Assembly: GCF_017916475.1 (NCBI RefSeq)
Contig: NZ_JAFMTB010000001.1
Location: 1,574,849-1,638,848, forward strand
Length of the DNA stretch: 64,000 nucleotides
Reading direction: 5' to 3'
Source of the DNA: Patulibacter sp. SYSU D01012
GTDB lineage: Bacteria > Actinomycetota > Thermoleophilia > Solirubrobacterales > Solirubrobacteraceae
Shown here: piece by piece, positions 11,119 to 20,675 of the stretch
Layout of the letters: each line of letters begins with the position of its first letter
Position numbering within the stretch: the stretch's first letter is position 1
The notes under the pieces: generated by a model
Databases searched by the model: none
Told to the model about the DNA's origin: nothing
The model's input: the letters and a program-made list of their open reading frames with translations, nothing else
Translations under genes and position numbers: made by a program

Positions 11119-12452
11119 CGGGCGCGGGGGAGGACCCGGCGGCGGCGCTGCGGGCGGCCGAGGACTGGCTCCTGGGCCGCGAGCTCTTCGGCATCCGCCC
11201 GGGACTCGACCGCATGCGCGTCCTGCTGCGCCGCCTGGGCGACCCGCAGGCGCGCTTCGACGCGATCCACGTCGTCGGCTCGAACGGCAAGACGTCGACG
11301 GTGACGATGGCCGCCGCGCTCCTCGAGCGCCGCGGCGTCCGGGCCGGGGCGTACGTCTCGCCGCACCTCGTCAGCTTCCGCGAGCGCGTCCACGTGGGCG
11401 GCGCCCCCTGCGCACCCGGGCCGTTCGCGGCCGCGGTCGCCCGCGTGCGCGCGGCGGCCGAGGCGCTCGAGGTCGAGGCCGCCGCAGGCCCCGACGGCGA
11501 CCCCGGGGCGCTCGACGGCCCGGTGACGCAGTTCGAGGCCGTCACCGCCGCGTCGTTCCTGGTGCTGGCCGAGGCCGGCGTGACGTGCGCCGTCGTCGAG
11601 GCCGGGCTCGGCGGCCGCTGGGACGCCACGAACGTCCTGCCCGACACGCCGCCGTCGGGGCGCGCGCCCGTCGCCGTGCTGACGTCGGTGTCGCTCGAGC
11701 ACACCCGCTGGCTCGGCGACACCGTCGAGGCGATCGCGGGGGAGAAGGTGGCCGTGCTGCACCGCGGCGGCACGCTCGTGCTGGCCGACGGGCTCCCGGC
11801 GGGCGCCCGCCGCGTGGCCACCGACCACGCCGCCGCCCTCGGCGCGCGCGTCGTGGACGCGCCGGCCGGGCCGGGGGACGACGTGCCCTCGCCCGGCGCG
11901 GCGCGGTACCAGCGCCGCAACCTCGCCACGGCGATCGCCGCCGTCGACGCCTACCTGGACGCGCCGCGCGACGAGGCCGCCGAGCGCGACGTCGCCGCCG
12001 CGGTCGCGGTGCCGGGACGCTTCGAGGTCGTCGACGAGGGGCGGGACGGCGGGCCGGTCGTCATGCACGACGGCGCCCACAACCTGGCCGGCTTCGAGGC
12101 CCTCGCCGACGCGCTCGACGCGGCGCCGCCCGCGCGCCCCGTCGTGCTGCTCGTCGGCGTGCTCGACGACAAGGACCCCGCCGGGATGCTGGCCGCCGTG
12201 GCCGGCTGGGCGGACGAGGTCGTCGTCACGCGCCCGAGCAACCCGCGCGCCCTGCCCGCCGACCGCCTGGGCGAGGCCGCGCGCGGCGCGCTGCCGGGCC
12301 GCCCCGTCCACGTGGCCGCCGACGCCCACGACGGCCTGCGGACGGCGCGTACACTGGCCGGGCCCGCGGGGACGGTCCTCGCGACCGGCTCCCTGCACCT
12401 CGTCGCCGACCTGCGCCGCGGGCCGGACGCCGGCCCCGGCGCCCGCTTCTAG
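11115..12452 (+). CDS. folC: Folylpolyglutamate synthase / dihydrofolate synthase
   Basis: 445 residues. The Mur-ligase-like ATP-binding loop is [13 protein letters not shown] (about 54-66). The substrate-side motif [14 protein letters not shown] and the later [13 protein letters not shown] and [14 protein letters not shown] motifs are typical. It adds glutamates to folates in the cytoplasm. The GTG start overlaps the valS stop (GTGA), a translational-coupling arrangement also common in other actinobacteria and bacilli. Whether it also has DHFS activity (folC versus fpgS) cannot be decided from sequence alone. Confidence 0.95.
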   Translation: MTGAGEDPAAALRAAEDWLLGRELFGIRPGLDRMRVLLRRLGDPQARFDAIHVVGSNGKTSTVTMAAALLERRGVRAGAYVSPHLVSFRERVHVGGAPCAPGPFAAAVARVRAAAEALEVEAAAGPDGDPGALDGPVTQFEAVTAASFLVLAEAGVTCAVVEAGLGGRWDATNVLPDTPPSGRAPVAVLTSVSLEHTRWLGDTVEAIAGEKVAVLHRGGTLVLADGLPAGARRVATDHAAALGARVVDAPAGPGDDVPSPGAARYQRRNLATAIAAVDAYLDAPRDEAAERDVAAAVAVPGRFEVVDEGRDGGPVVMHDGAHNLAGFEALADALDAAPPARPVVLLVGVLDDKDPAGMLAAVAGWADEVVVTRPSNPRALPADRLGEAARGALPGRPVHVAADAHDGLRTARTLAGPAGTVLATGSLHLVADLRRGPDAGPGARF

Positions 12453-12459
12453 ACCCGCC

Positions 12460-12594
12460 ATGCCGCCCACCGAGCCGCGCCCCGACGACCACATCCCCGT
12501 CCTGCGGATGGTGCTCGTCGTCGCCGCCGTCGTCGCGGTCGTCATACTGGTCTTCTTCGCCATCGGCTACGGGATCGGCCGCGTCTTCGTCTAG
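12460..12594 (+). CDS. 44-residue single-pass membrane protein
   Basis: Starts MPPTEPRPDDHIPVLRM and continues into an uninterrupted hydrophobic helix (about 17-36, rich in V, A, I, L, F), ending YGIGRVFV. It begins seven bases after the folC stop and ends 56 bases before the zinc-ribbon gene, so it fits a folC operon. The acidic N-terminus and clean hydrophobic helix make a chance frame unlikely, but the function is unknown. Confidence 0.6.
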   Translation: MPPTEPRPDDHIPVLRMVLVVAAVVAVVILVFFAIGYGIGRVFV

Positions 12595-12650
12595 ACGCCC
12601 GACCCACCCCGCAAAGGATTCGCGCGCCCCGGCGGCGAACTACCGCACTC

Positions 12651-13169
12651 GTGACCTCCATGCCCGATCCCCTCGCCATGTTCGGCATCACCAACAGCAC
12701 GCTCGACACGGCCGTCAAGCTGCTGCTGCTCTTCGTCGTCCTGATCTGGCTCGCGCTGGTCTTCTACACGTTCTCCGACGCCCGTCGGCGCATCACGGAC
12801 CCGATCCTGATCGGCACCGCGACCCTCGCGGCGCTCGTGCTGCCGTTCGCCGGCACGATCATCTACATGGTCGTCCGGCCGCCGGAGTACCTGGACGACG
12901 TGCGCGAGCGCGAGCTCGAGATGCAGGCCGCCGAGGCGCGCCTGCTCCAGTCGGGCGTGCTGCTCTGCCCGCACTGCGAGTACCAGGTGCAGAAGGACTT
13001 CCTGCGCTGCCCGTCCTGCCTGAAGAAGCTGCGCGACCAGTGCACGGGCTGCGGCAAGCCGCTCGACCCCGAGTGGCGGATCTGCCCGTACTGCGAGACC
13101 GAGATCCCGGGCCGCACCCCGCGCCGCCGCCGGCGGCCCCGGGTGGAGCAACCCGTCGACGAGCACTGA
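12651..13169 (+). CDS. Membrane-anchored double zinc ribbon protein
   Basis: 172 residues. Two membrane helices (about 21-43 and 53-73) are followed by a charged helix and two zinc-ribbon units: CPHCEYQVQKDFLRCPSC, then CTGCGKPLDPEWRICPYC, each supplying four cysteines. The tail is basic (RRRRRPR). Such proteins are commonly annotated double zinc ribbon; the target is unknown. I use the GTG at 12651, but ATG 12660 is equally possible. It is flanked by the tiny membrane protein and, after a terminator, by ndk. Confidence 0.8.
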   Translation: MTSMPDPLAMFGITNSTLDTAVKLLLLFVVLIWLALVFYTFSDARRRITDPILIGTATLAALVLPFAGTIIYMVVRPPEYLDDVRERELEMQAAEARLLQSGVLLCPHCEYQVQKDFLRCPSCLKKLRDQCTGCGKPLDPEWRICPYCETEIPGRTPRRRRRPRVEQPVDEH

Positions 13170-13178
13170 TCCGGAACC

Positions 13179-13204
13179 GTCCGCCGCGCCCCCGCGCGGC
13201 GGAC
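13179..13204 (+). terminator. Hairpin terminator between the zinc ribbon gene and ndk
   Basis: A perfect 11-bp stem GTCCGCCGCGC (13179-13189) / 13194-13204 with a CCCC loop. Outer bases ggaac/gttcc extend the pairing. It lies 9 bases after the stop, isolating ndk. Confidence 0.65.
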
Positions 13205-13310
13205 GCCGTTCCGGGGCGCGGATCACGGCGCGGTCCGCGGCTGCTTCACTGTCCGCGTCCGTTTGCCCGCTCCCGACCGCGACGTCCGTCGCCGGAGGAC
13301 CACCACACCC

Positions 13311-13718
13311 ATGTCCCGCACCCTCATCCTCGTCAAGCCGGACGGCGTCCAGCGCCAGCTCGTGGGCGAGGTCCTCGGCCGCTTCGAGCGCAAGGGCCTG
13401 AAGATCGCCGCCCTCAAGCTCGTGCAGCTCGAGACCTCGGTGGTCGAGGAGCACTACGCCCACCTGCAGGACAAGCCGTTCTTCGGCGAGCTCGTGTCCT
13501 TCATGACGCAGAGCCCCGTCGTCGCCGCGATCCTCGAGGGCGACTCCGCCGTCGAGGTCGGCCGCCAGGTCATCGGCGCGACGAACCCCGTCGAGGCCGC
13601 CCCGGGCTCGATCCGCGGCGACCTGGCCATCTCGGCCGGCGAGAACGTCGTGCACGGCTCGGACTCGGACGAGAACGCCGAGATCGAGATCAAGCGCTTC
13701 TTCGCCGAGCTGGGCTGA
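13311..13718 (+). CDS. ndk: Nucleoside diphosphate kinase
   Basis: 135 residues, normal length. The phosphate-carrying histidine is H115 in NVVHGSDS, and the N-terminal TLILVKPDGVQR strand is conserved. It equalises NTP pools by moving the gamma phosphate between nucleotides. The ATG at 13311 follows a CGGAGGA site. maf starts five bases after its stop, so the pair is probably co-transcribed. Confidence 0.97.
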   Translation: MSRTLILVKPDGVQRQLVGEVLGRFERKGLKIAALKLVQLETSVVEEHYAHLQDKPFFGELVSFMTQSPVVAAILEGDSAVEVGRQVIGATNPVEAAPGSIRGDLAISAGENVVHGSDSDENAEIEIKRFFAELG

Positions 13719-13723
13719 GCCCC

Positions 13724-14347
13724 GTGACGCCCCCGCCGTGGTCCGGCGGGCCGGGGCGGGGGCCGTTGGTCCTCGCGTCGCGCTCGCCCCAGCGCAGCGC
13801 CATCCTCGAGACGCTGCAGGTGCCCTTCCGGGTGCAGGTGTCGGGGGCGGAGGAGACCACGGCGGGCGAGCCCGTCGCCGTCGCGATCGCGAACGCCCGG
13901 GCGAAGGCCCTGGCCGTGGCGGCGCTCGAGCCGGCCGGGACCGTCGTCCTGGGGGCCGACACCGTGATCGTCGACGACACCGACGGCACGCCGCGCGCCG
14001 TCGGGAAGCCCGCCGACGAGGACGAGGCCCTGGCGATGCTGCGCCGCTGGTCCGGCGGGGCGCACCACGTCGCCTCCGCGGCGGCCGTCGCGCGGTCGAC
14101 CGGCGAGGGCGGCACGCCCGAGATCCTGCTCGCCGAGGCCGACACGACGCTCGTCCGCTTCCGCACGCTGTTCGACCACGACCTGTCGTGGTACGTCGGC
14201 ACGGGGGAGTGGCGCGAGCGGGCCGGCGCCTACGCGATCCAGCTGCGCGGCAGCCTGCTCGTCGACGGCGTCGAGGGCGACTGGTGGACGGTCGTGGGGC
14301 TCCCCGTCGGGCTGCTCTCGCGCCGCCTGCCGATGATCTTCCGCTGA
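13724..14347 (+). CDS. maf: Maf-like nucleotide pyrophosphatase
   Basis: 207 residues. LVLASRSPQRSAIL at the N-terminus is the Maf signature, with the catalytic Asp in VVLGADTVIV and the conserved VGKP and GAYAIQ segments. Maf proteins hydrolyse modified or non-canonical NTPs and are linked to septum inhibition. Placement immediately before the mre operon fits the common maf-mreB linkage. The GTG at 13724 gives a Gly/Pro-rich lead of 13 residues; a TTG at the LVLASRS segment is an alternative start. Confidence 0.92.
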   Translation: MTPPPWSGGPGRGPLVLASRSPQRSAILETLQVPFRVQVSGAEETTAGEPVAVAIANARAKALAVAALEPAGTVVLGADTVIVDDTDGTPRAVGKPADEDEALAMLRRWSGGAHHVASAAAVARSTGEGGTPEILLAEADTTLVRFRTLFDHDLSWYVGTGEWRERAGAYAIQLRGSLLVDGVEGDWWTVVGLPVGLLSRRLPMIFR

Positions 14348-14495
14348 GCCTGGCGCCTCGCCGCTCCTACCCCAGGTAGCGGCCCGTCCGCGACCCAGGC
14401 GATCCTGTGACGATCTTGAGCGGATCCTCAGGTTCCTAGGGCGGTTTCGGGCGCGTGCACGGTGCGGTTCACCGGTCGGTCCGCACACGACGCTC

Positions 14496-14504
14496 TGATA
14501 CACT
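14496..14504 (+). promoter_or_regulatory. Extended -10 promoter element for the mre operon
   Basis: TGATACACT fits TGN-TANNNT and lies 86 bases before the mreB ATG in the 243-base maf-mreB spacer, leaving a leader of about 80 bases. A TTCACC at 14469 is too far away for a good -35. The spacer also holds a short imperfect hairpin near 14358-14381. Confidence 0.45.
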
Positions 14505-14590
14505 CCGTCCCGCTCCGCGGCGGTGGAGCACGTGGTGGCCCGGCCGCCGCGTCGGCCACTCGCCACCGTCCTCGGGAGCCCCCCGCCTGC

Positions 14591-15646
14591 ATGAGCATCT
14601 TCAGCTACCTCACCGGGATCGGCAGCCGCGACATGGCGGTCGACCTGGGCACCGCCAACACCCTCGTCTACGTGCGGGGCCGCGGCATCGTCCTGTCGGA
14701 GCCGTCCGTCGTGGCCATCGACTCCCGTTCGGGCGAGGTGCACGCCGTCGGGATCGAGGCCAAGCGCATGCTCGGCCGCACCCCCGGCACGATCCAGGCC
14801 ATCCGCCCGCTGAAGGACGGCGTCATCGCCGACTTCGACGTGACGGAGGAGATGATCCGGCACTTCATCCAGAAGGCGCACCAGAACCGCTTCGCGCACC
14901 CGCGGATCGTCGTCTGCGTGCCCTCCGGCGTCACCGGCGTCGAGAAGCGCGCGGTCGAGGAGGCCTCCATCTCGGCGGGCGCCCGCCAGGCGTACCTGAT
15001 CGAGGAGCCGATGGCCGCGGCCATCGGCGCCGGCCTGCCCGTCGCCGAGCCGACGGGGTCGATGGTCGTCGACATCGGCGGCGGCACGAGCGAGGTCGCG
15101 GTGATCTCGCTCGGCGGCATCGTCGTCTCGCAGTCGGTCCGCATCGGCGGCGACGAGTTCGACGAGGCGATCGTCCAGTACGCCAAGCGCGAGTACAAGC
15201 TGCTCATCGGCACCCAGATGGCCGAGGACGTCAAGCTCGAGATCGGCTCGGCGTACCCCATGGCCGAGGAGATCCAGACCGAGATCCGCGGCCGCGACAT
15301 GGTGTCCGGCCTGCCGAAGACGGTCGTCATCACCTCGGAGGAGGTGCGGCACGCGCTCGAGGAGCCCGTGTCGACGATCATCGACGCCGTCAAGGAGACG
15401 CTCGACCGCACGCCGCCGGAGCTCTCCTCCGACATCATGGATCGTGGCATCATGCTTGCGGGTGGCGGATCGCTGCTGCGGGGGCTCGACGAGCGCCTGC
15501 GCGAGGAGACGCAGATGCCCGCGCACCTGGCGGAGTCCCCGCTGACGTGCGTCGCGGTCGGCTCCGGCCGCTCGCTCGAGGAGTTCGAGGTCATCCACCG
15601 GATGCACCGCGGCAACTCGCGCAACGGCCGTCGCCGCCGCTACTAG
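14591..15646 (+). CDS. mreB: Rod shape-determining actin homologue MreB
   Basis: 351 residues. The actin-fold nucleotide motifs are clear: MAVDLGTANTLVY (phosphate 1), VVDIGGGTSEVAVI (phosphate 2) and GIMLAGGGSLLRGL (adenosine). MreB filaments on the inner membrane face guide lateral wall synthesis by the MreC/MreD/RodA/PBP2 machine encoded directly downstream. ATG 14591 gives the standard MSIFSYLTG start; the frame upstream is open but unlike the family. Confidence 0.98.
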   Translation: MSIFSYLTGIGSRDMAVDLGTANTLVYVRGRGIVLSEPSVVAIDSRSGEVHAVGIEAKRMLGRTPGTIQAIRPLKDGVIADFDVTEEMIRHFIQKAHQNRFAHPRIVVCVPSGVTGVEKRAVEEASISAGARQAYLIEEPMAAAIGAGLPVAEPTGSMVVDIGGGTSEVAVISLGGIVVSQSVRIGGDEFDEAIVQYAKREYKLLIGTQMAEDVKLEIGSAYPMAEEIQTEIRGRDMVSGLPKTVVITSEEVRHALEEPVSTIIDAVKETLDRTPPELSSDIMDRGIMLAGGGSLLRGLDERLREETQMPAHLAESPLTCVAVGSGRSLEEFEVIHRMHRGNSRNGRRRRY

Positions 15647-15724
15647 TCCCGCCGTCGGCTCCCCCCGCCGCGCGCACCCCCGGCCTCCGCGCCGCACCCC
15701 GAACCCGTCCCGCTCCGCCGATCC

Positions 15725-16588
15725 GTGATCGATCCCGCCGCCCGCCGCCGTCGCCGCATGGTGCTCGCCGCCCTCGTGGTGGTGTGCCTGGTGCTCGTGA
15801 CCGCCGGGTTCGGAGCGAGCGGCGGCGCGTCGGGCGGGCCGCTCGGGGCGCTCAACGAGGGCGCGTCGAAGATCTTCAAGCCCGTGCGCGACCTCGTGCA
15901 CTGGGTCGGGGACACCGCGGACGCCAAGGGGCAGAACGAGGACCTGCGCCGCGAGGTGGCCGGCCTGCGCACGCGGATCACCGGCCTGCAGGCGGACGTC
16001 CGCCGCACGCCGAAGATGGCGGCGCTGCAGAAGCTCGACAGGGACGCCGCGCTGGAGACGGCCGCGCCCGTGGCCGCGAACGTCATCGGCCAGTCGCCGA
16101 CCGCGTGGGCGAGCACGATCGTCATCGACAAGGGCACCGGCGACGGCATCGAGACCGACCAGGCCGTCGTCGGCTCGGACGGCAAGGGCGCCGGGCTCGT
16201 CGGCTTCGTCACGTCCGCCCGCCCCGGCAGCGCCACCGTCTCGCTGCTGCCCACGCCGGGGATGGCCGTCGGCGCCCGGCTCGACGGCGCCGACCCCGTG
16301 CTCACCGTCCTCGGCGCCGGCGCCGGCGCGCGGGACGACCTCGAGCTCTGGTACGCCAGCTCGAGCGTCCGCATCCGCAAGGGCGCGCTCGTCACGACGT
16401 CCGGCACCACCAAGGGCGGGCAGAGCACCCCCTCCAAGGCCCCGGCGAACCTGCCGATCGGCCGCATCACGCGCGTCTCGAAGCCGCAGACCGACGACCA
16501 GATCGGGCACCTGAAGCCGCTCGTCGACCTGCGCAAGCTCGAGATCGTGCAGGTCCTGACCCGCGGCGCGAGCCCGTCGTCGCGATGA
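15725..16588 (+). CDS. mreC: Rod shape-determining protein MreC
   Basis: 287 residues: a basic cytoplasmic start (DPAARRRRRMV), one membrane helix (about 13-32), a coiled coil (NEDLRREVAGLRTRITGLQA, about 75-94) and the two beta-barrel domains with VIGQSPTAWASTIVIDKG typical of MreC. It scaffolds PBP2 and MreB in the periplasmic face of the elongasome. The GTG start at 15725 lies 78 bases after mreB; mreD overlaps its stop by four bases. Confidence 0.94.
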   Translation: MIDPAARRRRRMVLAALVVVCLVLVTAGFGASGGASGGPLGALNEGASKIFKPVRDLVHWVGDTADAKGQNEDLRREVAGLRTRITGLQADVRRTPKMAALQKLDRDAALETAAPVAANVIGQSPTAWASTIVIDKGTGDGIETDQAVVGSDGKGAGLVGFVTSARPGSATVSLLPTPGMAVGARLDGADPVLTVLGAGAGARDDLELWYASSSVRIRKGALVTTSGTTKGGQSTPSKAPANLPIGRITRVSKPQTDDQIGHLKPLVDLRKLEIVQVLTRGASPSSR

Positions 16589-17232
16589 CGCCGCGCGTCT
16601 CCGGCGGCCGGTCGCGGTCCCGCGCGCGCCGCCGCTCGCTCCTGCCGGACCACGCGGCCCTGGGGCCGGCGCCCGCGCTGCGCCTGGGTCTGCTGGGGCT
16701 GGTGGTCGTGCTGGTGCAGCTGGCGTTCTTCGCCCGCGTGTCGTTCCTGGGGATGCAGCTCGACCTGGCGCTGCTCAGCCTGCTGATGGTCGGCCTGCTC
16801 GCCGGCCCGCTGCACGGGGCCGCCTACGGCTTCGGCGTCGGGCTGCTCATCGACGTCATGGCCGGCGGCCAGCTGGGGCTGACGCCGCTCGTCTACGTCC
16901 TGTCGGGGTACGCCGTGGGCCGCCTGGGCGAGCTGCGGGACCCGGAGTCGAGCCTGGTCCCGCTCGTGGTCGGCCTGTTCGGCACGATCGCCGTGCTGGC
17001 GCTCTACGGGGTCATCGAGCTGCTGCTGACGCAGGGCACGCGCGTGAGCTCGCAGATGGTCGGCGTCGTCGCCGGGAACGCGCTCATCGACGCCCTGCTG
17101 TCCGTGCCCGTGCATAATCGGATCAAGCGCTGGCTGCTCCCGATGCTTCCCGAGGAGGCGCGCCGCCGGCGGCGCCGCCGCACCTACGGTCGGCGCACAC
17201 CGTCGTCCGACATCGACGTGCGCATCCGATGA
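16585..17232 (+). CDS. mreD: Rod shape-determining protein MreD
   Basis: 215 residues with five or six membrane helices between about 32 and 190 and the GFGVGLLIDVMAGG motif (about 91-104) typical of MreD. Both termini are strongly basic; the C-terminus RRRRRRTYGRR is longer than usual. The ATGA overlaps with mreC before it and mrdA after it show coupled translation. It belongs to the MreBCD-RodA-PBP2 wall elongation complex. Confidence 0.9.
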   Translation: MTPRVSGGRSRSRARRRSLLPDHAALGPAPALRLGLLGLVVVLVQLAFFARVSFLGMQLDLALLSLLMVGLLAGPLHGAAYGFGVGLLIDVMAGGQLGLTPLVYVLSGYAVGRLGELRDPESSLVPLVVGLFGTIAVLALYGVIELLLTQGTRVSSQMVGVVAGNALIDALLSVPVHNRIKRWLLPMLPEEARRRRRRRTYGRRTPSSDIDVRIR

Positions 17233-19469
17233 GCTCCCGTGATCGCAGGACACCGACCCCGCAGCTCGCGCTCCGCGTGGCGGCGTTCGGCATCGTCGCG
17301 TTCGGGGTCTTCGCGGTGCTCTTCCTGCGGCTGTGGTTCCTGCAGATCCTCCAGGGCGACGAGTACCGCGCCCAGGCGCAGGAGAACCGGGCGCGCGTCG
17401 TCCGCATCGCCGCGCCGCGCGGGACGATCGTCGACCGCAACGGGAAGGCCGGCGGCGAGGGCACCCTCGTCGACAACAAGATCTCCACCGTCGTCTCGCT
17501 CTCGGCCGACGCGATCCCGCCCGAGGACGTCTCGCGCATCAGCGAATGGGGCCAGCAGCGCTCGAAGTGGGAGGCGAAGGTCGCGGACCTCGTCGACCAG
17601 CTCATGGAGCCGCGCACGAAGGCGCAGCGCCGCCGCTACTCGCGCGAGTCGGCCGAGGCGACGGACCGTCGGCGGGCCCGGGCCCAGCGCGAGGCCGAGG
17701 CGCGGCTGAAGGACCAGCGCAACCCGAACCTGTACGTCTCGAAGGACGCCTCGCCCGGCCTGGTCCGCCAGCTCGAGAACGCGAGCGAGCTGCTGAAGGT
17801 CTCGCCGAAGCGCCTGTACCAGCGGGTGGTGGCGAGCATCGTCCAGCTGCCCTACGCCTCGGTCCCGCTCAAGACGCAGAACGTGCCCGCCGCGGTCCGC
17901 AACTACGTGCTCGAGAACCCCGCGAAGTTCCCGGGGATCACCGTCACGAAGGAGTACCTGCGGCAGTACCCCGAGAAGGACGTCGCGGCCCAGATCTTCG
18001 GCCAGGTCGGCCAGATCTCGGAGGACGAGCTGAAGGAGCCGAAGTACCGCGGCCTGCAGCAGGGGCAGCGGATCGGCAAGAGCGGCCTGGAGTACGAGTA
18101 CGACTCGTACCTGCGTGGGCAGGACGGCGAGCAGCGGATCGAGGTCAACGCGGCCAACCAGCCGACGGGCCGCGTCACCGAGACGCCGGCCAAGACCGGC
18201 GACCGCCTGCGCCTGACCCTCGACGGCCGGCTGACGAAGGTCGGCCAGTGGGCGATGCGCTCGCAGGTCGGCCGCCGGATCGACGACAAGACGAACAAGC
18301 GCGCCGGCGGCGCCTTCGTCGCGCTCGACCCGCGCAACGGCGACGTGCTGGCCATGGGCTCGTACCCGTCGCTGGATCCGGGCGTGTTCGAGCGGATCAG
18401 CCCGGCGAAGCTCAAGCGGCTGACGAGCGAGCGCAACGGCGCGCCGATGTTCAACCGCGCGATCCAGTCCGGCTATCCCGCCGCGTCGACCTTCAAGCTC
18501 GTCACCGCCGCGGCCGGTCTGGCGTCGGGCGACATCGACCTGAACACCGTCCAGGGCGCGGGCGTCTGCGTCACCTACGGCGCCGCGCAGCAGAAGTTCT
18601 GCAACGCCGGGATGGTCGACCACGGCGCGCAGAACGTCACGGACGCCCTGACGGTCTCGTCCGACACGTTCTTCTACGAGATCGGCTGGGACCTGTTCAC
18701 GTACCCCAACCAGCCGCTGCAGCGCTGGGCGCGGCTCTTCGGCTTCCAGCACCGGACGGGCATCGACCTGCCGAACGAGAACCCCGGCGTGGTCCCTGAC
18801 CAGGCGTGGCGCAAGAGCCGCGACGCGGCGGAGGAGAAGTGCCGGCGCGAGGAGAAGCGCGCGTCGTGCGGGCTCGTCGCGGCCATCGGCGAGCCGTACC
18901 AGCGCGGCAACAACGTCAACCTGGCCGTCGGCCAGGGCGACCTGCAGATCACGCCGCTGCAGCTCGCCAACGCCTACGCCGGCCTGTACGACCCGCCGGG
19001 CGAGGTGCGCGAGAACCTGCACTTCCCGACGCCGCACCTGGCGCAGCAGGTCGAGACGCCGGACGGCGTGCTCCTGCAGTCGTTCGAGAGCCGCAAGGGC
19101 TCGCGCACGGTCGAGTTCCCGACCGAGTTCAAGCAGGCCATCAAGAAGGGCCTGGCGGGCGTGACGACGGCCGGCACCGCGGCCGATGTCTTCCGAGGGT
19201 GGGACCAGTCGGCGTACCCGGTGATGGGCAAGACCGGCACCGCCGAGCGCTGCGACAAGTCCACCGGCACCGCGTGCCGCGACCAGGGCTGGTTCGTCGG
19301 CATGGTCGAGGACCCCGAGCGCCCCATCGTCGTCGTCGCGACCGTCGAGGACGGCGGCTTCGGCTCGGCCTCCGCCGCGCCGGTCGTCTGCAAGATGCTG
19401 CGCACGTGGTACGACCAGTCCGCAGCGCAGGCGCCCTGCCAGCCGGGCGCGAGCGGCGGGGTCGACTGA
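17229..19469 (+). CDS. mrdA: Penicillin-binding protein 2, elongation transpeptidase
   Basis: 746 residues. One N-terminal membrane helix (about 16-38) is followed by the pedestal domain and the transpeptidase domain with all class B motifs: S420-T-F-K423, S477-S-D479 and K668-T-G670. Between the pedestal parts lies a charged insert (about 100-165, EPRTKAQRRRYSRESAEATD) that makes it about 100 residues longer than E. coli PBP2. It crosslinks peptidoglycan with RodA, whose gene overlaps by one base. Confidence 0.96.
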   Translation: MSSRDRRTPTPQLALRVAAFGIVAFGVFAVLFLRLWFLQILQGDEYRAQAQENRARVVRIAAPRGTIVDRNGKAGGEGTLVDNKISTVVSLSADAIPPEDVSRISEWGQQRSKWEAKVADLVDQLMEPRTKAQRRRYSRESAEATDRRRARAQREAEARLKDQRNPNLYVSKDASPGLVRQLENASELLKVSPKRLYQRVVASIVQLPYASVPLKTQNVPAAVRNYVLENPAKFPGITVTKEYLRQYPEKDVAAQIFGQVGQISEDELKEPKYRGLQQGQRIGKSGLEYEYDSYLRGQDGEQRIEVNAANQPTGRVTETPAKTGDRLRLTLDGRLTKVGQWAMRSQVGRRIDDKTNKRAGGAFVALDPRNGDVLAMGSYPSLDPGVFERISPAKLKRLTSERNGAPMFNRAIQSGYPAASTFKLVTAAAGLASGDIDLNTVQGAGVCVTYGAAQQKFCNAGMVDHGAQNVTDALTVSSDTFFYEIGWDLFTYPNQPLQRWARLFGFQHRTGIDLPNENPGVVPDQAWRKSRDAAEEKCRREEKRASCGLVAAIGEPYQRGNNVNLAVGQGDLQITPLQLANAYAGLYDPPGEVRENLHFPTPHLAQQVETPDGVLLQSFESRKGSRTVEFPTEFKQAIKKGLAGVTTAGTAADVFRGWDQSAYPVMGKTGTAERCDKSTGTACRDQGWFVGMVEDPERPIVVVATVEDGGFGSASAAPVVCKMLRTWYDQSAAQAPCQPGASGGVD

Positions 19470-20668
19470 TGGCCAGCCCGCGCTCCGCGACCCCCCTGGG
19501 CATGCGCGTGCCGCGTCGCCGGCGCAGCGCCGCGGACGTCGTCGACGTCCGCCTGCCCTTCGACCCGATCCTGGCGCTCGCCGCGATCGGGCTGTCCATC
19601 TGCTCCGTGGTCGCCGTCGGCGGCGCGACGGAAGGCTCGTCCTTCCTCGTGCGCCAGGCGATCTACGCCACGCTCGGCGTCGGCATCGCCGCCGTCGTGT
19701 CCCGCCTCGACTACGCGCGGTGGGCCCGCGTCCGGTGGCCGATCTACGGCTTCATGGTCGCGTCCATCGTCGCGGTCGCCATCTTCGGCAACCCGGTCAA
19801 CGGCTCCACGCTGTCGATCCAGCTGCCGTTCTTCAGCTTCCAGGCGTCCGAGCTCGGCAAGGTGCTCGCCGCCGTGGTGGCGGCCGGCTTCATCGTCGAC
19901 CGCCGCCATGCCTCCGACCGGTGGTCCACCACCGCGGGGGTGCTGCTGCTCGTGCTGCTGCCGGCCGCGCTCACGCGCGACTTCGGCACCAGCCTCGTCT
20001 ACGCGGCGATCGCCGCGGGCGTGCTCGTCATCGGCGGCGCGCCCGGCCGGCACCTGGCGGTGCTGGGCGTGAGCGCCGTCGTCGTCATCGTCGGCGTCCT
20101 GGGCGTCCTGCCCGCCGCCGGCGTCGACGTCCTCAAGCCGTACCAGGTGGACCGTCTGACGGCGTTCCTCAACCCGAACGCCCCGGACGACGCCGGCGGC
20201 ATCGACCCCACCTACCAGCTGCGCCAGGCCAAGATCGCGGTCGGCTCGGGCGGCAAGACGGGGCGCGGCGACGAGGCGACGCAGCAGAAGCTCGACTACC
20301 TGCCGGAGAGCCAGACCGACTTCATCTTCGCGTCGGCCGGCGAACGCTTCGGCTTCGTGGGAGTGGCCGCGATCCTCTCCCTGTACGCCCTGATCATGTG
20401 GCGCGGATTGCGCATCCTCTCGACCGCCCGGGACTTCTTCGGCGCCGTGCTGGCCGCAGGCCTGCTCGCGATGCTGCTGTTCCAGGTGCTGGTCAACGCG
20501 GGGATGAACGTCGGCATCATGCCGATCACCGGCATCCCGCTGCCCCTCGTGAGCTACGGCGGATCCTCCGTGCTGTCCACCTACCTGGGGATCGGCCTGC
20601 TTCAGGCGATCTACGCCCAGGGTCGGGCGGCGGCGCGACGAGGTCCGACCGTGGACAGAACCGACTGA
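19469..20668 (+). CDS. rodA: Peptidoglycan glycosyltransferase RodA
   Basis: 399 residues, a SEDS-family protein with about ten membrane helices. Visible SEDS motifs include DFGTSLVYAAIA, the extracytoplasmic QLRQAKIAVGSGG..G segment, LPESQTDFIFA and the C-terminal GIPLPLVSYGGSS. It polymerises lipid II into glycan strands together with PBP2. The start overlaps the mrdA stop (TGATG). The N-terminal 30 residues are an Arg-rich cytoplasmic extension. Confidence 0.96.
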   Translation: MASPRSATPLGMRVPRRRRSAADVVDVRLPFDPILALAAIGLSICSVVAVGGATEGSSFLVRQAIYATLGVGIAAVVSRLDYARWARVRWPIYGFMVASIVAVAIFGNPVNGSTLSIQLPFFSFQASELGKVLAAVVAAGFIVDRRHASDRWSTTAGVLLLVLLPAALTRDFGTSLVYAAIAAGVLVIGGAPGRHLAVLGVSAVVVIVGVLGVLPAAGVDVLKPYQVDRLTAFLNPNAPDDAGGIDPTYQLRQAKIAVGSGGKTGRGDEATQQKLDYLPESQTDFIFASAGERFGFVGVAAILSLYALIMWRGLRILSTARDFFGAVLAAGLLAMLLFQVLVNAGMNVGIMPITGIPLPLVSYGGSSVLSTYLGIGLLQAIYAQGRAAARRGPTVDRTD

Positions 20669-20675
20669 GGTCACC

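Noticed and set aside
14400-14590. Riboswitch or structured leader before mreB
   Set aside because: Only a possible extended -10 and a weak hairpin are visible; no known riboswitch core could be recognised.
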